A stretch of 34,516 bases of DNA from Ophiosphaerella korrae (GCA_028456385.1 JALNQF010000405.1:1-34516), one strand, 5' to 3'. Shown: positions 1-10,707, numbered from the stretch's first letter. The notes: generated from the sequence alone by a model not told the origin. Translations and numbers: made by a program.

Positions 1-1425
1 CGCGTTGAAGCTGATCAATTGAATTTGGTGGGGTGGCCTAACTCCCCCGGTGGCTTAACTCCCCCGGCGCCAGCTTAATGGATCGCACCGATGCACCATG
101 CAGCAAGCTACGCCCGCGTCCGCATGCCTTCGCTGGTTGAAATCTTCAGGTCAGCGCTGCTCGTGGTGCTAGTAAATCTGGTAACGCCACAACGTGCCCG
201 ACCCGATGTGCGCGGTTGATTTTTCAGCTTGGGGGAAAGTCGAAAACGTGTGTTTTGCGAGAAACACAACGGCATGTTGTCTCAATTTCGTTGGGGCGAA
301 AAGAGAGAGACGGGACGGTGGTGGAACATGGGGCTTGGAAAAGGAGAGCTGGAAAAGTAAGTTGGTTGTGTTTCTTAGCTAAAATCCACAAGTGGGCCAA
401 AGCTGGAGAAAACCATGGTTTGTTTTATAAGGGCTAGATGGCAAACTAGTTTCTTGTCGGATTTGACGGGGGCACAGCTTTGCCGTCGCCTGTTGTCTGA
501 TGAGAGGTGTGCCCCGCTGAGACATGGGCTTTTGCTGACGGCGCAAATGCTGCGCAAGTTGCAATATTCATTGCAGGGGCAGCGGCTTATGTTGGATTCC
601 GATTCAATATGGTTATCAATGTTTTTCCCCAAGGCTACATTCTCTTACTTGACCTTGCCAATCTGCTATTCTTCCATCGCGAATTTTGACTACAACGACC
701 CTCACCTCCTTCCCCTCTGCATAGCACTTTGTCCCGCCATCGCCCTCTTCAGAGTCTCCCCTCGTTGCAATCTATTAGATTAGCATGCTTACCTACCTTG
801 GAGCATGTGCGCAAAGACTGTTTCCCTGAAAAAGTTTTCGTGTGGTGATGAGAAAGAGGAGACCGTCAACATTGGCTGTTGCATCTAAACTCCCGCAACT
901 CCCATAACACCTCACACATGGTTCTTCCGCTCCCCCAAACAACCCCTCACATCGAGCACTCGTATCTCGATGAAGCGTCTTTCGTACCTAGGCAGCACTG
1001 CAGACTTCTTCAGCGCTAGCAGGCTGTTTGAAAGCGTAAAGCTGTCAACATGGCCTTCCTTAACTCTGCTAGGACCACTCACCAGGATAAATGTCTCCTT
1101 TATCCTCTATGGAGAAAGTGCGCATATCAGCTAGATCGAGGTCGCCATGCTGTGCACCACATGCACCGTTGCCGGCATCCACGCGGCAACCGTTCTCCTG
1201 AGAAATCATACGCTCCGTTGCTAGGCTCAACTTCTGTTGCACAGCAGTGTCCTTCAGATGCGCCACTCTCTACAGTTGAAGGAAATTCTAACGCTAATTG
1301 GTAACATTGGCACTGGTCGATTACCTATTCGGGTGTAGCGCGGAACCGTACACGAGGCCCGGATTGCCTAAACAGAGTGCCTCCATTTCCTGATATAGGG
1401 TGGTGGTAGATGAGGCACAACGTAA
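1..1425. other. Spacer without recognisable gene
   Basis: No reading frame here resembles a known family. The longest open stretch (415-783, plus) has the composition of a chance frame. Positions 33-49 and 50-66 are a 17-bp tandem duplication (gtggcctaactcccccg) with one mismatch. The stretch from about 1070 to 1425 lies directly upstream of the PD-(D/E)XK-like relic and may hold its eroded N-terminal part, but I cannot align it. Confidence 0.5.
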
Positions 1426-2412
1426 GTGGAGCACCGCAATACACTGCATAGCCTATTCCGTTCTTTCACTCCAACCAACACCCGTACCAGCATATATCAC
1501 TCGTGTCTCCATGCAATACGCCTGTTGGTGCCGGCGGAGGACGCGGACTTCGACTCCACCGACGGGCGCTCTGCTGACGAGTTGACGGCTGTATGGGAGA
1601 CGGTGAGGAACATATTCCTCAATGCGCAAGATTGCAAAGATGGCAACCGTGATGAAAATGCGTGGTGTGATGATGTGGTCCAGCCTCTAATCTATCTCGC
1701 TATGCGTTTACACGGCAACAGACGATGGTGGCTCCAGAGTGTGTATGTGCAGAATTCCCTAAATACGACTACTTGTCAACTAATCTATCAAGTCAATCCC
1801 AGTCCATAAATCCTGCCTATCTGTCCACAGTCCCTACCACCGCCCCTAATCACACCACCCGCCATAGCTCATCGACCGTAAAACCGACTACGTCCTCTCA
1901 TACTCACACCGCGACCCCAGCATCTCAACACTTTACAAACGCCTCGTCACTGCAAACAAAGATGACATATCGCACACAGTCGACACTTTTACGAAGCGGA
2001 CGGCACTCTTTTCTGGTTTTGAGGTCAGTCCGTTTATGGAGTCCATACGGAGGCGGAGCTGCAGATGAGTATATGGGTCGCCGCATCTTTACGCAAAAAG
2101 CAGCAACTCGCACACACTGCCCAGATCCCATTCGAGACTGCCGCCATAGTTGAACCCGCATTCACCATTGTTGGCCATGAACATCACGTCTACTATGCAT
2201 ATCCCCACGATAATCTCGTCGCTGGAAGAAGTGGCGTGCATGTGCTAGGCCCAGATTCAGACCACTTTGAGAAACTAGGAACCGATTCGATACGTGGCAT
2301 ATTTCGCTTGCTTAGACTATACAGCAATTTGTTGAAAAATGGCGTAGACAAGACCGAGGACGGATATTGGGGTGGGTTCCTGGGCTTGGTACTTGAGAAG
2401 CTGGCTAGTTAG
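1426..2412 (+). pseudogene. Decayed PD-(D/E)XK nuclease-like domain gene
   Basis: Relic of the large fungal family annotated as PD-(D/E)XK nuclease-like domain proteins, whose cellular role is not established. What I see: frame 1 at 1426-1770 carries the DENAWCDDVVQPLI stretch typical of the N-terminal half. Frame 2 at 1886-2070 carries VDYVLSYS-like and ISHTVDTFTKRTALFSGFEV stretches. Frame 1 from about 2050 carries AELQMSIW, then VGHEHHVYYAYP, and the C-terminal GYWGGFLGLVLEKLAS before the stop at 2410-2412. The three pieces are colinear but in different frames, so at least two frameshifts separate them. No start codon can be assigned. The C-terminal third is the best preserved. Family assignment rests on remembered conserved motifs, without an alignment. 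Confidence 0.6.
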
Positions 2413-2865
2413 GGGATAACAACTGTTATGCTTGGATACACCCCAGCTTGATGTAGATGTCAGGTAAGACATTCTTATGCCCCAAGGAACAAGGGACAGT
2501 AACTTGGATCTCGTTGCAGCTCATCAAATGGCCGTCTTGTCCGAAGTACGTTGTGGTCGAGTATACTTGTTTTGAGTGCTTTCGTACAGCAAGGTGTTTT
2601 ATTGGTCAGGAAACCCTTGGCAAAAGCCATCGTTCCAAGTGACCATGTTGCCTGTTGTCTTCACAACAACTGGTACAAAAGCTCTCCCGTCCACGCCCAA
2701 AACAGCAAGCTGGCTACAGATGCACATGAGGATTCCGCTTCTCCGATTACTACCAGAGGCCAGAGCCAGAGAGCTGCTTAGCGCCATTTCCGTGCCTTTA
2801 GCTCAGGAAGACATTCAGCACACGACGCGGAGCAGGAAGCAGAGCTGGTTTGCGCGCCAGATGGC

Positions 2866-4508
2866 ATGACTGAATATTTCCCATACACCAGTGGGCGTTG
2901 GCTGCAGGTACCCGCACTAGCCTTAAAAAGCGCGCAACTTACTCTAAGGCGGATACAATGAAGTGCTGCGTCAAAAGGAGAGATTTCTCCCATTCGACAT
3001 TCGCGGTTTGCAGGACGTTGCGGCAAAGGCGGTTCAAAGGACGGCCCTTGACGTTGTCAGCTTCCGAAAACCGGCCGAAGGTAGCTTCAATAGAACGTTT
3101 GTCATCGGTATGAAAGATGGCCGCGAAGTCATAGCAAGACTACCATGCTCTATTGCCTTCTCAAGCCAGCTCACAGTCGCAAGCGAGGTCGCAACGCTTC
3201 GGTTGGTCCGATCTCGTGGTATACCAGTACCAGAGGTATTGGATTACCCTACCACAACAGAGAATTCCGTTGGCGCTGAGTATATTAATATGGAAAAAGC
3301 CGCTGGGGAAGAGCTGGGCAACCGATGGTTATTCCTTTCAGATCTTGACCGCGCTAAACTTATTGGTAGACTTTCGCAGATCGAAAACTTGCTATTCTCT
3401 ATCCCACTCCCGGCTTCAGGTAGTATATTCTACAAGAAGGATTTGGACGAGTCTACTCCATCACTGGAGATTCCAGGCACAGAATTTTGCATTGGGCCAT
3501 CTGTTGAACAGCGTTGGTGGCATAACCAACGAGGTCAATTAGATATCCATCGAGGCCCTTGTAAGTTCTTGCTATAGTAGCAACTTCTAAGCTTATTAAA
3601 TACAGTCCAGACAGCGGAGAAATTCCTTAAAGCCGGAGCTGAGAAGGAATTAGCGTGGTTAAGGACTTTTGGACAGCCCAGCCTTCCTACGCTGCAGTAC
3701 AGAGAGTTTGTTGATTATCGAAAATCTGAACCGCAGGAGTAGATTGAATCGCTTCAAAAATTTCTGCAGATAGCACCGTAACTCGTCCCCACTAGCCTAT
3801 AATGCCAATATCTGCTTAGACCGACCCTTCGCCATCCCGACCTCAACCCGCGAAATATTTTTGTCGACAAGAACCTTAGGATTTATAGTCTTATTGACTA
3901 GCAACACTGCTCTGCTATTTCTCTTTTCCTTCAGGCGGGTGTGCCCGACACCTTTGCGAACCCCGCAGATGAGGAGTCTGTACAACTTAAGAATCCCGCC
4001 CTGCCGCCAAATTTTTCGAGTCCGTCCGAAGAAGACCAAACTCAAGCTAAAGAGTTATACCGTCGACGGCAGTTACATTTCTACTACTTTGGAGGGGCGT
4101 CCAAATTCAACAACATCCACTATAAAGCCTTGCGGTTACCGTCGACTGCACTCAAGCAATGTCTTTGCCTTAATGCCAGCTCGTCCTGGCAAGGAAACAC
4201 GATTCCACTCAAAGTAGCTCTAACAGAGGCAATGCAGAAGCGGGACACGCTCACAGCGGAATTGACTGAACAGGGTTGAGTGTCTGCAGATCAATGCAGC
4301 TCAAGATTCCATTAACGAAAAAATCGGTCTGCTCGGGGAACTTCTCGGAATTGGGGAAGATGGATGGGTACCCTTTGAGGATTATGACCGTGCCCTCGTA
4401 GAGAATCAGAAACTTAAAGACAAGCTTCTCAGAGATGCGTCGGATGATGACAGGCAGCTAAGTCTTCAGCACTGGCCCTTTGATGGCCATGCGGAGGACA
4501 GAGGTTAG
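2866..4508 (+). pseudogene. Decayed AIM9-type aminoglycoside phosphotransferase-fold gene
   Basis: Member of the fungal phosphotransferase (APH) family related to yeast AIM9, usually predicted mitochondrial. In order: MTEYFPYTSGRW at 2866-2901; a possible intron; then frame 2 from about 2955 with EGSFNRTFVI (nucleotide loop), VIARLP (lysine strand), ASEVATLRLVRS and GAEYINMEKAAG. A 45-bp intron at 3561-3605 restores GP-F-QTAEKF. The catalytic loop RHPDLNPRNIFVD is intact at about 3820-3860. After SLID the tryptophan of the usual DWQH is replaced by TAG. The C-terminal region LFLQAGVPDTFANP, FYYFGGASKFN and GWVPFEDYD runs to the stop at 4506-4508. In-frame stops include TAG 3740-3742, a TAA in the IAP-LVP segment and the TAG after SLID; a frameshift lies near 4272-4280. 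An open frame upstream of 2866 (about 2782) looks like a mitochondrial presequence, so the true start was probably further 5'. Confidence 0.8.
3561..3605 (+). other. Inferred intron in the APH relic
   Basis: GTAAGT donor at 3561 and ACAG acceptor ending at 3605. The intron is 45 bp and in phase 1. Splicing keeps the APH frame open across the stop codons it contains. Confidence 0.7.
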
Positions 4509-5302
4509 CAAATGGAAAATTGTCCTTCAGCTCACTATAACCTCCCTGTCGAGTAAGCTTTCTTGGATTTTCTTCAACGCTAGTCACATCCTTCCACATC
4601 GCTCATGTCAGTGTTGCGTATAGTATTGTGACTAGTCGGCAAACCATACCTCAAGCTTTCGGGATCCCGATTTAGCTCTTCGGCATAAGCATGATGAAGT
4701 GTAGAGCTCTGCCGTAGTCCATGCTACATCGATTGGATTGTAAGCATCCGCGCGCGGGGGTCTTGCCTATCCATATTCTCCGTGACTAATCTATAAAGGA
4801 CTCTTCAAATTTGCAAGCTAGGTATCATCTGATGAGGCACTTGCGATCAGGCCCTTCCTAAGAGTCTGAAATAGGACCCGAGCCACCATGATTTTAATCA
4901 TGAGCAAGCAAACTTGATTCAGCCTGAACACAATAGAGCCGAGGCTGAGCTGAATAAGATTTTGTTGATGCACAAAGTAATATGCTAAAATGGTCTAAAC
5001 TAATCAGGCGTATGCTAAGAGTAGATTTGGCTTGAAAATAGCGCTCGCAAGTGCCAACTCGCTTCGTCCCCTTCCCAGATGGCTGCTATCAAGATCCAGT
5101 TGCGGCGAGACTAGCGCTCCAGTTCACCTGATGCGATCAATGCAACCTATAAAAGCACTCGGATCTCTCCAGATTATCACACTCAGCGCACAAGAGAAGC
5201 TCCCGCTCCGATCTGCACACGCCCGCGATATTGTTCCTTTCACTTCCCCAGTTCTTTGGCCATAGCAGCCTCCCCATTACATAGCGTTGCTTTCTCGTCG
5301 CC
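4509..5302. other. Spacer without recognisable gene
   Basis: No recognisable coding or RNA signal. The last 100 bases are pyrimidine-rich, with several CCCC/CTTT runs, and could be the old promoter of the decayed gene that starts at 5303. Confidence 0.5.
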
Positions 5303-5737
5303 ATGAGTCTCATCTTCAAGCGATCTATTACCTAGGTCAGCAAGGTCAAACCAGAAGATGTCAAAGCATCGAGTGGACAGAAGATGATGGACAGTGTCGT
5401 CAAAGTCGCTGAAGAACTAGCGGCTGCAGTATGAATGCCCTTCATCAACGTCCCGCTTGCATCGATTATTCTATAGGCTTTACTAACTCGCCTAAGAATC
5501 CAAACATAAAAAAAGTCAATATCAAGTATGTTGTGTGCTGCCGTCTCACCGGCACCATCGACACTTCCCGGCCGTCCGCTAACACCTCTTGCGTTGTTTA
5601 GGGGTGCGTTGAAGCACAAATCGCATTCGGATCCGAGCGGCACAGAGGATTTAATTTCGCTGACACTCATGAGCGAGGGAGGAACCAAGGTCATGTCCAC
5701 ATATGTCCATGAGGATGGCGCATACAAGAGCAAGTAG
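5303..5737 (+). pseudogene. Decayed gene, family not recognised
   Basis: ATG at 5303 opens MSLIFKRSIT, then a TAG, then a helical segment (VSKVKPEDVKASSGQKMMD, VVKVAEELAAAV), a TGA, MPFINVPLASIIL, a TAG, ALLTRLRIQT and a TAA, all in one frame. A consensus GTATGT donor at 5526, a GCTAAC branch site near 5577 and a TTAG acceptor near 5600 suggest an intron. The same frame then continues with GALKHKSHSDPSGTEDL to a TAG at 5735-5737, although joining the exons needs a one-base correction, possibly in the A7 run near 5508-5514. Helices with Lys/Glu and 'AEELAAAV' recall N-terminal regions of fungal NLR-like or HeLo-like proteins, but that is a guess. All four internal stops can be explained by C-to-T changes. 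Confidence 0.4.
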
Positions 5738-6597
5738 GAAATAGCGCAGGCGGGCACCTGGTTGAATTCGGGATTCGAATACCTTGTGTTGCTGCAGCTA
5801 GACGGTTCTAGATAGATCTCAAGCCTTTATACTGTTTCATGGTTCATGCGCACATTTGAGAAGTGCGGAGAAATGTAGATATTGGGTATTCAACATGTAA
5901 GGCTTGTACAATGGCCTTTGGCAAAAACCACTCAACTAAAGTAATTGAGCAACGTCAGATTACGATAAGCCGTGTACAATAACCAAGTCTTCGCCCTCGC
6001 CTTGTATACTCTTGACACCCCACGTCCCTACAGGCTGATTGGGGCCCAATTTCAGACCATCTTCATGATGCTCAAGGAGGAAATCAAGCTCGATTACGTT
6101 GGCTTATGTTAGATCACGGCAAACTCAGGCATGAATTGGGTCCAATCACGAGGGCTCACGGCGAGCTCAGGCTTGCTCAGCCACAACTCATGTTGCTTAC
6201 TTAATGCCCACGTTACACCCCCGTGTAACTCAAGGTCAAATCCGGAAAAGGTTTTGTGTGAGAGTAGATTTTGCTTAATTGTTATCCGCTATTCCCTAGG
6301 AGGCGCCGAAAGGTTTCGACCACCCCGCAATGTTAGATACTCCTCGCACATGGCTGAGATTATTCGATGATGTTTTTTGCAATGGGCGTTGATGATTTCG
6401 AAGGGATCAGCTTTTGTGGCGCCAAGGCGCTTCCCCGGTGGCTCACCTAGTCGCCAAGCGGTTGGAGAGAGCCCAAGCCCAAGCCAACCGCATCCAACCT
6501 TGCTACAAGTACATCTCTCCCACCCCAATTCAGACGCGTGAGGCATGACCATTGAGAGCAAGCTTGAACTCAATTTGTGATCATTACAGTTTAATTG
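5738..6597. other. Spacer without recognisable gene
   Basis: No frame with family similarity. The minus-strand open stretch 6289-6657 overlaps the start of the SRPK-like relic and has no support. The 3' part (6410-6540) is rich in short GCC/CCAAGC words. Confidence 0.5.
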
Positions 6598-6845
6598 ATG
6601 AGAGCCTTCTTCAAGAACATTTCTGCCTTTCGGCGTCGCTCGCCATCGCCTCTTCATCGTATTTCAACCTCCGGCTTCACAACGCTTGATTCTGCGACAA
6701 AAATCGAAGAGAAGCGATTTCTGCATTATGACCCATCAGTTTTCTACCCAGTTCGCATTGGTGAGGTTTTTGAAGACCGTTACCAAGTGCTTGGGAAGCT
6801 TGGATTCGGCTCTAATTCAACCGTCTGGTTCTGCCGTAACTTGAA

Positions 6846-6903
6846 GTGCGAGGTGGTCCCTCTCCCCATGGATAACCAATAACCAGTTGCTAAAATTGGA
6901 TAG
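6846..6903 (+). other. Inferred intron 1 of the SRPK-like relic
   Basis: GTGCGA donor at 6846, GGATAG acceptor ending at 6903; 58 bp, phase 2. Splicing joins NLK to EHQHVALKV. Confidence 0.65.
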
Positions 6904-7226
6904 GGAACACCAACACGTTGCCCTTAAGGTCTGCATCTCGTCGCCAAAACCTAGCCGGGAGCTTGAGGTGCTAAAACACCTTGCCGTCACCCAAGCATCG
7001 CATGCTGGGGCTCACTTTGTGAGAACCCTGTTAGACTCTTTTGTAATTCGAGGACGAGCAGGCACGCATCGGTGCTTAGTCATGGAGCCGCTCCTGGTAA
7101 GCCTCCATGACCTCCAGCAGGCTTTGAATCCGAAGAGTCTCACCGAGGATATGCTCAAGACATTACTCCAACAGGTGTTTGTAGGTCTTGATTATCTTCA
7201 CGGAAAAGCAAAAGTTGTGCATACAG

Positions 7227-7277
7227 GTAACGTCTCTTAACCCCTTATGCTATTCGAATTACTCACGCAAGCGGCAG
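7227..7277 (+). other. Inferred intron 2 of the SRPK-like relic
   Basis: GTAACG donor at 7227, GGCAG acceptor ending at 7277; 51 bp, phase 1. The junction creates the catalytic-loop Asp (VVHT-D-LQARN), the same intron position and phase as in the intact kinase at 29963-30007. Confidence 0.75.
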
Positions 7278-7995
7278 ATCTCCAAGCCAGAAACATCATG
7301 CTCAGTTGCTCCGACTCGTCCATCTTTGATTCATGGGAGAAGTCCGAGATTGAAGAACCAGCCCTGCGCAAAGCGGACGGAAACTGCGTCATCTATAAGT
7401 CCCGTGAATTTAACCTACGGCGAGACATGAGAGGCATCGGAAGGTGCATGATCACAGATCTGGGAATGGCTCGGATCGGAGTTCAGCACGAGGGATTCAT
7501 TCAGCCCGAAGTTTACCGCGCCCCTGAAGTCATGCTCTGAATGCCGTGGACCTCTGCGGCTGATATCTGGAACGTTGGAGTCATGGTGCGTTGAGCAAAC
7601 CCGGATTTCACCGCTATTCTAACAAACACCAAGATCTGGGACCTCTTCGAAGGCGAGCACATGCTTCATCCTTCCGGAAATGACAGAAAACTATCTAACG
7701 CGCGAATGTTAGGGGAGATGATTGCCTTGCTTGGTCCGCCTCCCAGCCACTTCTTGCGTCGAGCGGACGAGACTTTTGCCCCAACTTAGCCGAGACCGTC
7801 ATTAATGTAATCCAACTAGCCTAGTGGAAGGGATTTGCGAGTATTCCGGAATACGCGCCGGAGGATGTAGAAGTATATCTCAAAGGCAAGAGCAAAGAGC
7901 ACTTCATGGTTTTTATGCACAAAATGCTCCAATGGGAGCCAGAGAGGAGATTTTCAGCGCTCAATCTACTCGAAGATCAGTGGCTGAACAGTTGA

Positions 7996-8519
7996 TAGGC
8001 GTTTTGTTAGGACAGCTGTCTGCATCCATAATTCCAGGATTATTGGGGTGATCACCGAAAGTAGTCGAGACTCGTCAGCCACCGCGAGTCACTAAGGATA
8101 CCTGATCTGGCTAGACTAGAACCTAGTCCATTTACGCTCATTTTGGCGGCTCCGCATAATAACTGTGACGTAGTACGATACTGTGGTGGAGTTGTAGTAG
8201 AGTTAGCTAAATTGAGCTCCGAGGGAGCCTCGGTTAGGGAGTTCAGGGGTATTTAAGCTTGACACAGGAGGAACAAACACAACAAGACACACAACCAGGT
8301 CAACAGAAGCAGGAACTTCTACTTATATCTTCTACTACTAGTCGAGCCCTTAGTGCGCAGCTAATCAGTCTATCTACGTCAAGCCTTCTTTCTCTACAAC
8401 AATACATTTTGCAAAAACCATTGCGACACAGTAATTTAGATCCCACCTAAGCTCTACAGCACCCAGATTATCACCATACTTTCATTTTCCCACATTACAA
8501 CTACTTGATTTCGACTACT
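7996..8519. other. Spacer, possibly transposon or LTR debris
   Basis: No recognised gene. From 8240 the sequence has a TATTTAA box, then Gln/Thr/Ser-type low-complexity sequence (open frame 8259-8450), and pyrimidine-rich DNA. The character is like an LTR or a retroelement leader, but I found no second copy in the window, no primer-binding site and no pol motifs. Confidence 0.3.
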
Positions 8520-8523
8520 TTTT

Positions 8524-8716
8524 CCTCCCCTGGAGGCTCTCTCCTCAGAGCTCTTCTCTCCTGGAGGCCTTACCCTCCCAGGAGCTTTTTTCTCCTCGCA
8601 GCTTTTCTCCACTAGGAGCCTCTTACTCCCCGGAGCAGTTCTTCGCGGAGTCCACTTCTACTCAGAGCATATTTCTCCCGTAAGAGTGTTCCTAGGACCT
8701 TGAGCCACTCCGGAGA
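8524..8716. repeat. Degenerate 16-17 bp palindromic minisatellite
   Basis: About twelve degenerate units spaced 15-18 bp apart. Each is centred on a short dyad of the form CTCC-N-GGAG: for example cctcccctggagg at 8524, ctcctggag near 8558, ctcccaggag at 8575, ctccactaggag at 8608, ctccccggag at 8626, and ctccggag near 8708. Units are linked by T-rich spacers. The period is not a multiple of three, so this is not a coding repeat. Unit edges are approximate because the copies are diverged. Confidence 0.65.
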
Positions 8717-8720
8717 GTAT

Positions 8721-9246
8721 GCCCGGAAATCAGTTCAGAGTTACCTTCTCACGTCAACTGAAGTTTAGCCTTTGCACTAACAGTGCTTCGTATACAGTCA
8801 ATCTACTCGCCCTTTCGACCCTCCTAAACTTCCGTCTGATAACCCATGTACGTCTACAAGTAATTGAGTATTGTGGACGGCACTTCCTGAATTATGCCAT
8901 CCCAATTACTATCTTAGCTGCCTACTGCCGTTAACAGATTGCAGCATGTGCAGGAAGTTTCGCCTGTCCATGTTCCTTATCAAAAAAACCTGTGAAAAGG
9001 AGTGATTCGCAGATTTGATCTGACAAGAGACCCAAAATCGGGCCCTTCATGAGGATCTGAAACGGGGCCCTTTCCAAAGCAACATACACATCACTAAAGT
9101 GCACATTCGCATTTTAGCGTCTTTGCCGTGCGCTAGTGTAGTGATTGATGAAGGCCGCATCACTGTCAAACGAGATGAGGTGAGGTGGATCTCAGCGACC
9201 GATCTGGCGATGCTAGTGCGCGATGCTAGCTCGCCTAACTTAACCA
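8721..9246. other. Spacer without recognisable gene
   Basis: Short open stretches at 8719-8934 (plus) and 9047-9247 (minus) have no family similarity. Nothing else identified. Confidence 0.45.
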
Positions 9247-9341
9247 CATCAACTCAACTGCGGCGCATCAACTCAACTGCGATGCATCAACTCAGCTGCG
9301 ATGCACTGACACAGCTGCGATGCACCGACTCAGCTGTGGCG
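9247..9341. repeat. 19-bp minisatellite, five copies
   Basis: Five contiguous 19-bp units (9247-9265, 9266-9284, 9285-9303, 9304-9322, 9323-9341) with consensus catcaactcaactgcgatg and one to five differences per copy. It is followed by 550 bp with no recognised gene. Confidence 0.9.
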
Positions 9342-9888
9342 TATCCCTTTGACAGGGCTGTGACAGGAGAGTAGCTATCAGATGACGCACGCACGTTCAA
9401 CAAAAAGGACAACCCTGGGGCAGGAGAGTAATCAAAGAACATCACGGATTATATCAATATCAGCCAGCAAGCAGATGATAGTCAGAGCACTCAATGAACT
9501 CAATTCTTACCTCTACGTGCACGAATATTTGAGTGACCATCAAATCTAACAATCACAGTTGGAACAGGGTCACCTAAACGAGTTGAACTACGCCACAGAG
9601 ATCTCCCTCACAAGTCAATGAAGTTTTCACAATGAGGATGTTGTTGGGGTAGATGGCGGTGTGGTAAACAAAATGAGGTGGGTGGCGTTCGAGAGTAGAG
9701 GCAATCCGTCGCTTCATCCAATCAGAGTGCGAGAGGGGTAAATTAGTCAGCCCACCTGTACAAGGCGACCGTGACCCAAAGTGTCGCAGTGTGTCAGACA
9801 TTTAAACCTCACTGTGGCCTCTCCCTCTAAAGCCTCTATCCCGTTTCCACGAACTGCCACGATCATTCCAACAACTCACTATCCGGCC
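9342..9888. other. Spacer without recognisable gene
   Basis: No coding similarity. The block 9359-9557 starts with TGTGACAGG and ends with AATCACA, so on either strand it has TGT...ACA-like ends. No target-site duplication or second copy is visible, so I do not call it an LTR. Confidence 0.4.
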
Positions 9889-10707
9889 ATGATGCAGACC
9901 CAACGTGTGCATGAATTGGATCATGCGGAATTCGAGGGTGATCCCATTCAGAACTTGGGCAAGCCAATTACTCTGATAAAAAAGAAGGACAACAAACAAC
10001 TTTACGCGATGCGAAGAGTTAAACGAACAAAGCCTTTTATTGTATCTCCCGCAGCAAAGGACATTTACTATCCACTTATAGTGCATTTCGCATTCACGAA
10101 CGAAATCTCTAATAACATCTACCTTTACTCTCCTTTTATCAGCGGTGGACACCTGTTCAACTATTTGTAGGAAGCTCGGCAATTTGGCGTTGACACGAGC
10201 AGAATTTATGCCGCCGAGATTATTTGCGAGATGGAGTTCCTGTATACTCTGGACGTGTGCTGTTGGCTCAAAGCTGAAAACATTATGCTTGATTTATTGG
10301 GTTGTATTATACTGTGTGGCTTTGAACTTTTCCGACAACGTGATGGCACGTATTGAAACTGGAAAAGGCTAGAGTATCCCACCCTAGAAGTGCTTATGAA
10401 CGACAAGTACAGCAAGGCCGCTGATTGGTGGACACTCGGCGTATTCCTATATGAGATGCTGACGGGCTTGCCGCCGTTCTATAGCGAAGTGTTGGAAGAT
10501 ATTCGCAACAATATCATCTCAAAACCGCTGTACCTGCCTGAGTTAATACACGCAAACGCCAAGGATATTTTGGTCCGCCTTCGTTATCGGGATCCTGAAC
10601 AACGATTGTGTATCAGCGGAGCCTCTGAGTTCAAATAGCATGCCTTTTTTCTAGGATCTAGACAGTAGGAGATAATTGAGCGAAGGACCGAACCTTCGTT
10701 TTAACCC
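9889..10707 (+). pseudogene. Remnant of an AGC kinase (Ypk/Gad8-like)
   Basis: Ypk/Gad8 kinases act downstream of TORC2. One single reading frame runs from the ATG pair at 9889/9892 to about 10707. It carries a degraded N-lobe (GKPITLIKKKDNKQLYAMR, IVSPAAKDIYYPLIVHFAF), ISGGHLFNYL, FGVDTSRIYAAEIICEMEFL, then AADWWTLGVFLYEMLTGLPP and DPEQRLCISGASEFK, and a weak C-terminal-extension match (EIIERRTEPSF). Stops in that frame: TAG 10168-10170 (Gln expected), TGA 10354-10356, TAG 10636-10638, TAG near 10666 and TAA near 10705. The glycine loop is missing. The HRD/YRD loop reads CCWLKAEN and the DFG reads GFE, so the parent may already have been a pseudokinase or these sites mutated too. No frameshift is needed. 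Confidence 0.75.

Larger units (their letters stand above)
6598..7995 (+). pseudogene. Decayed SRPK-like serine/threonine protein kinase
   Basis: SRPK-type kinases phosphorylate Ser/Arg-rich proteins; the fungal subfamily seen here often starts with a short basic leader. ATG at 6598 (MRAFFKNISAFRRR) leads to YPVRIGEVFEDRYQV and the glycine loop GKLGFGSNSTVW. Exons are joined by introns 6846-6903, 7227-7277 and 7586-7633. They give HVALKV (ATP lysine), DYLHGKAKVVHT-D-LQARNIML (catalytic loop), ITDLGMARIG in place of DFGEARIG, YRAPEVML and then IWDLFEGEHMLHP. A TGA at 7538-7540 falls inside the APE-helix region, where RMPW or GMPW is expected. Further stops and a frameshift lie at 7770-7825. 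The C-terminal end EYAPEDVEVYLKGKSK, KMLQWEPERR and LLEDQWLNS is intact to the stop at 7993-7995. Same family as the intact kinase at 29192-30647. Confidence 0.8.

Noticed and set aside
5332..5757. 141-codon open frame on the minus strand
   Set aside because: Antisense to the decayed gene at 5303, which has an intron with consensus signals on the plus strand.
9359..9557. Possible 199-bp solo LTR with TGT...ACA-like ends
   Set aside because: No target-site duplication and no second copy in the window.
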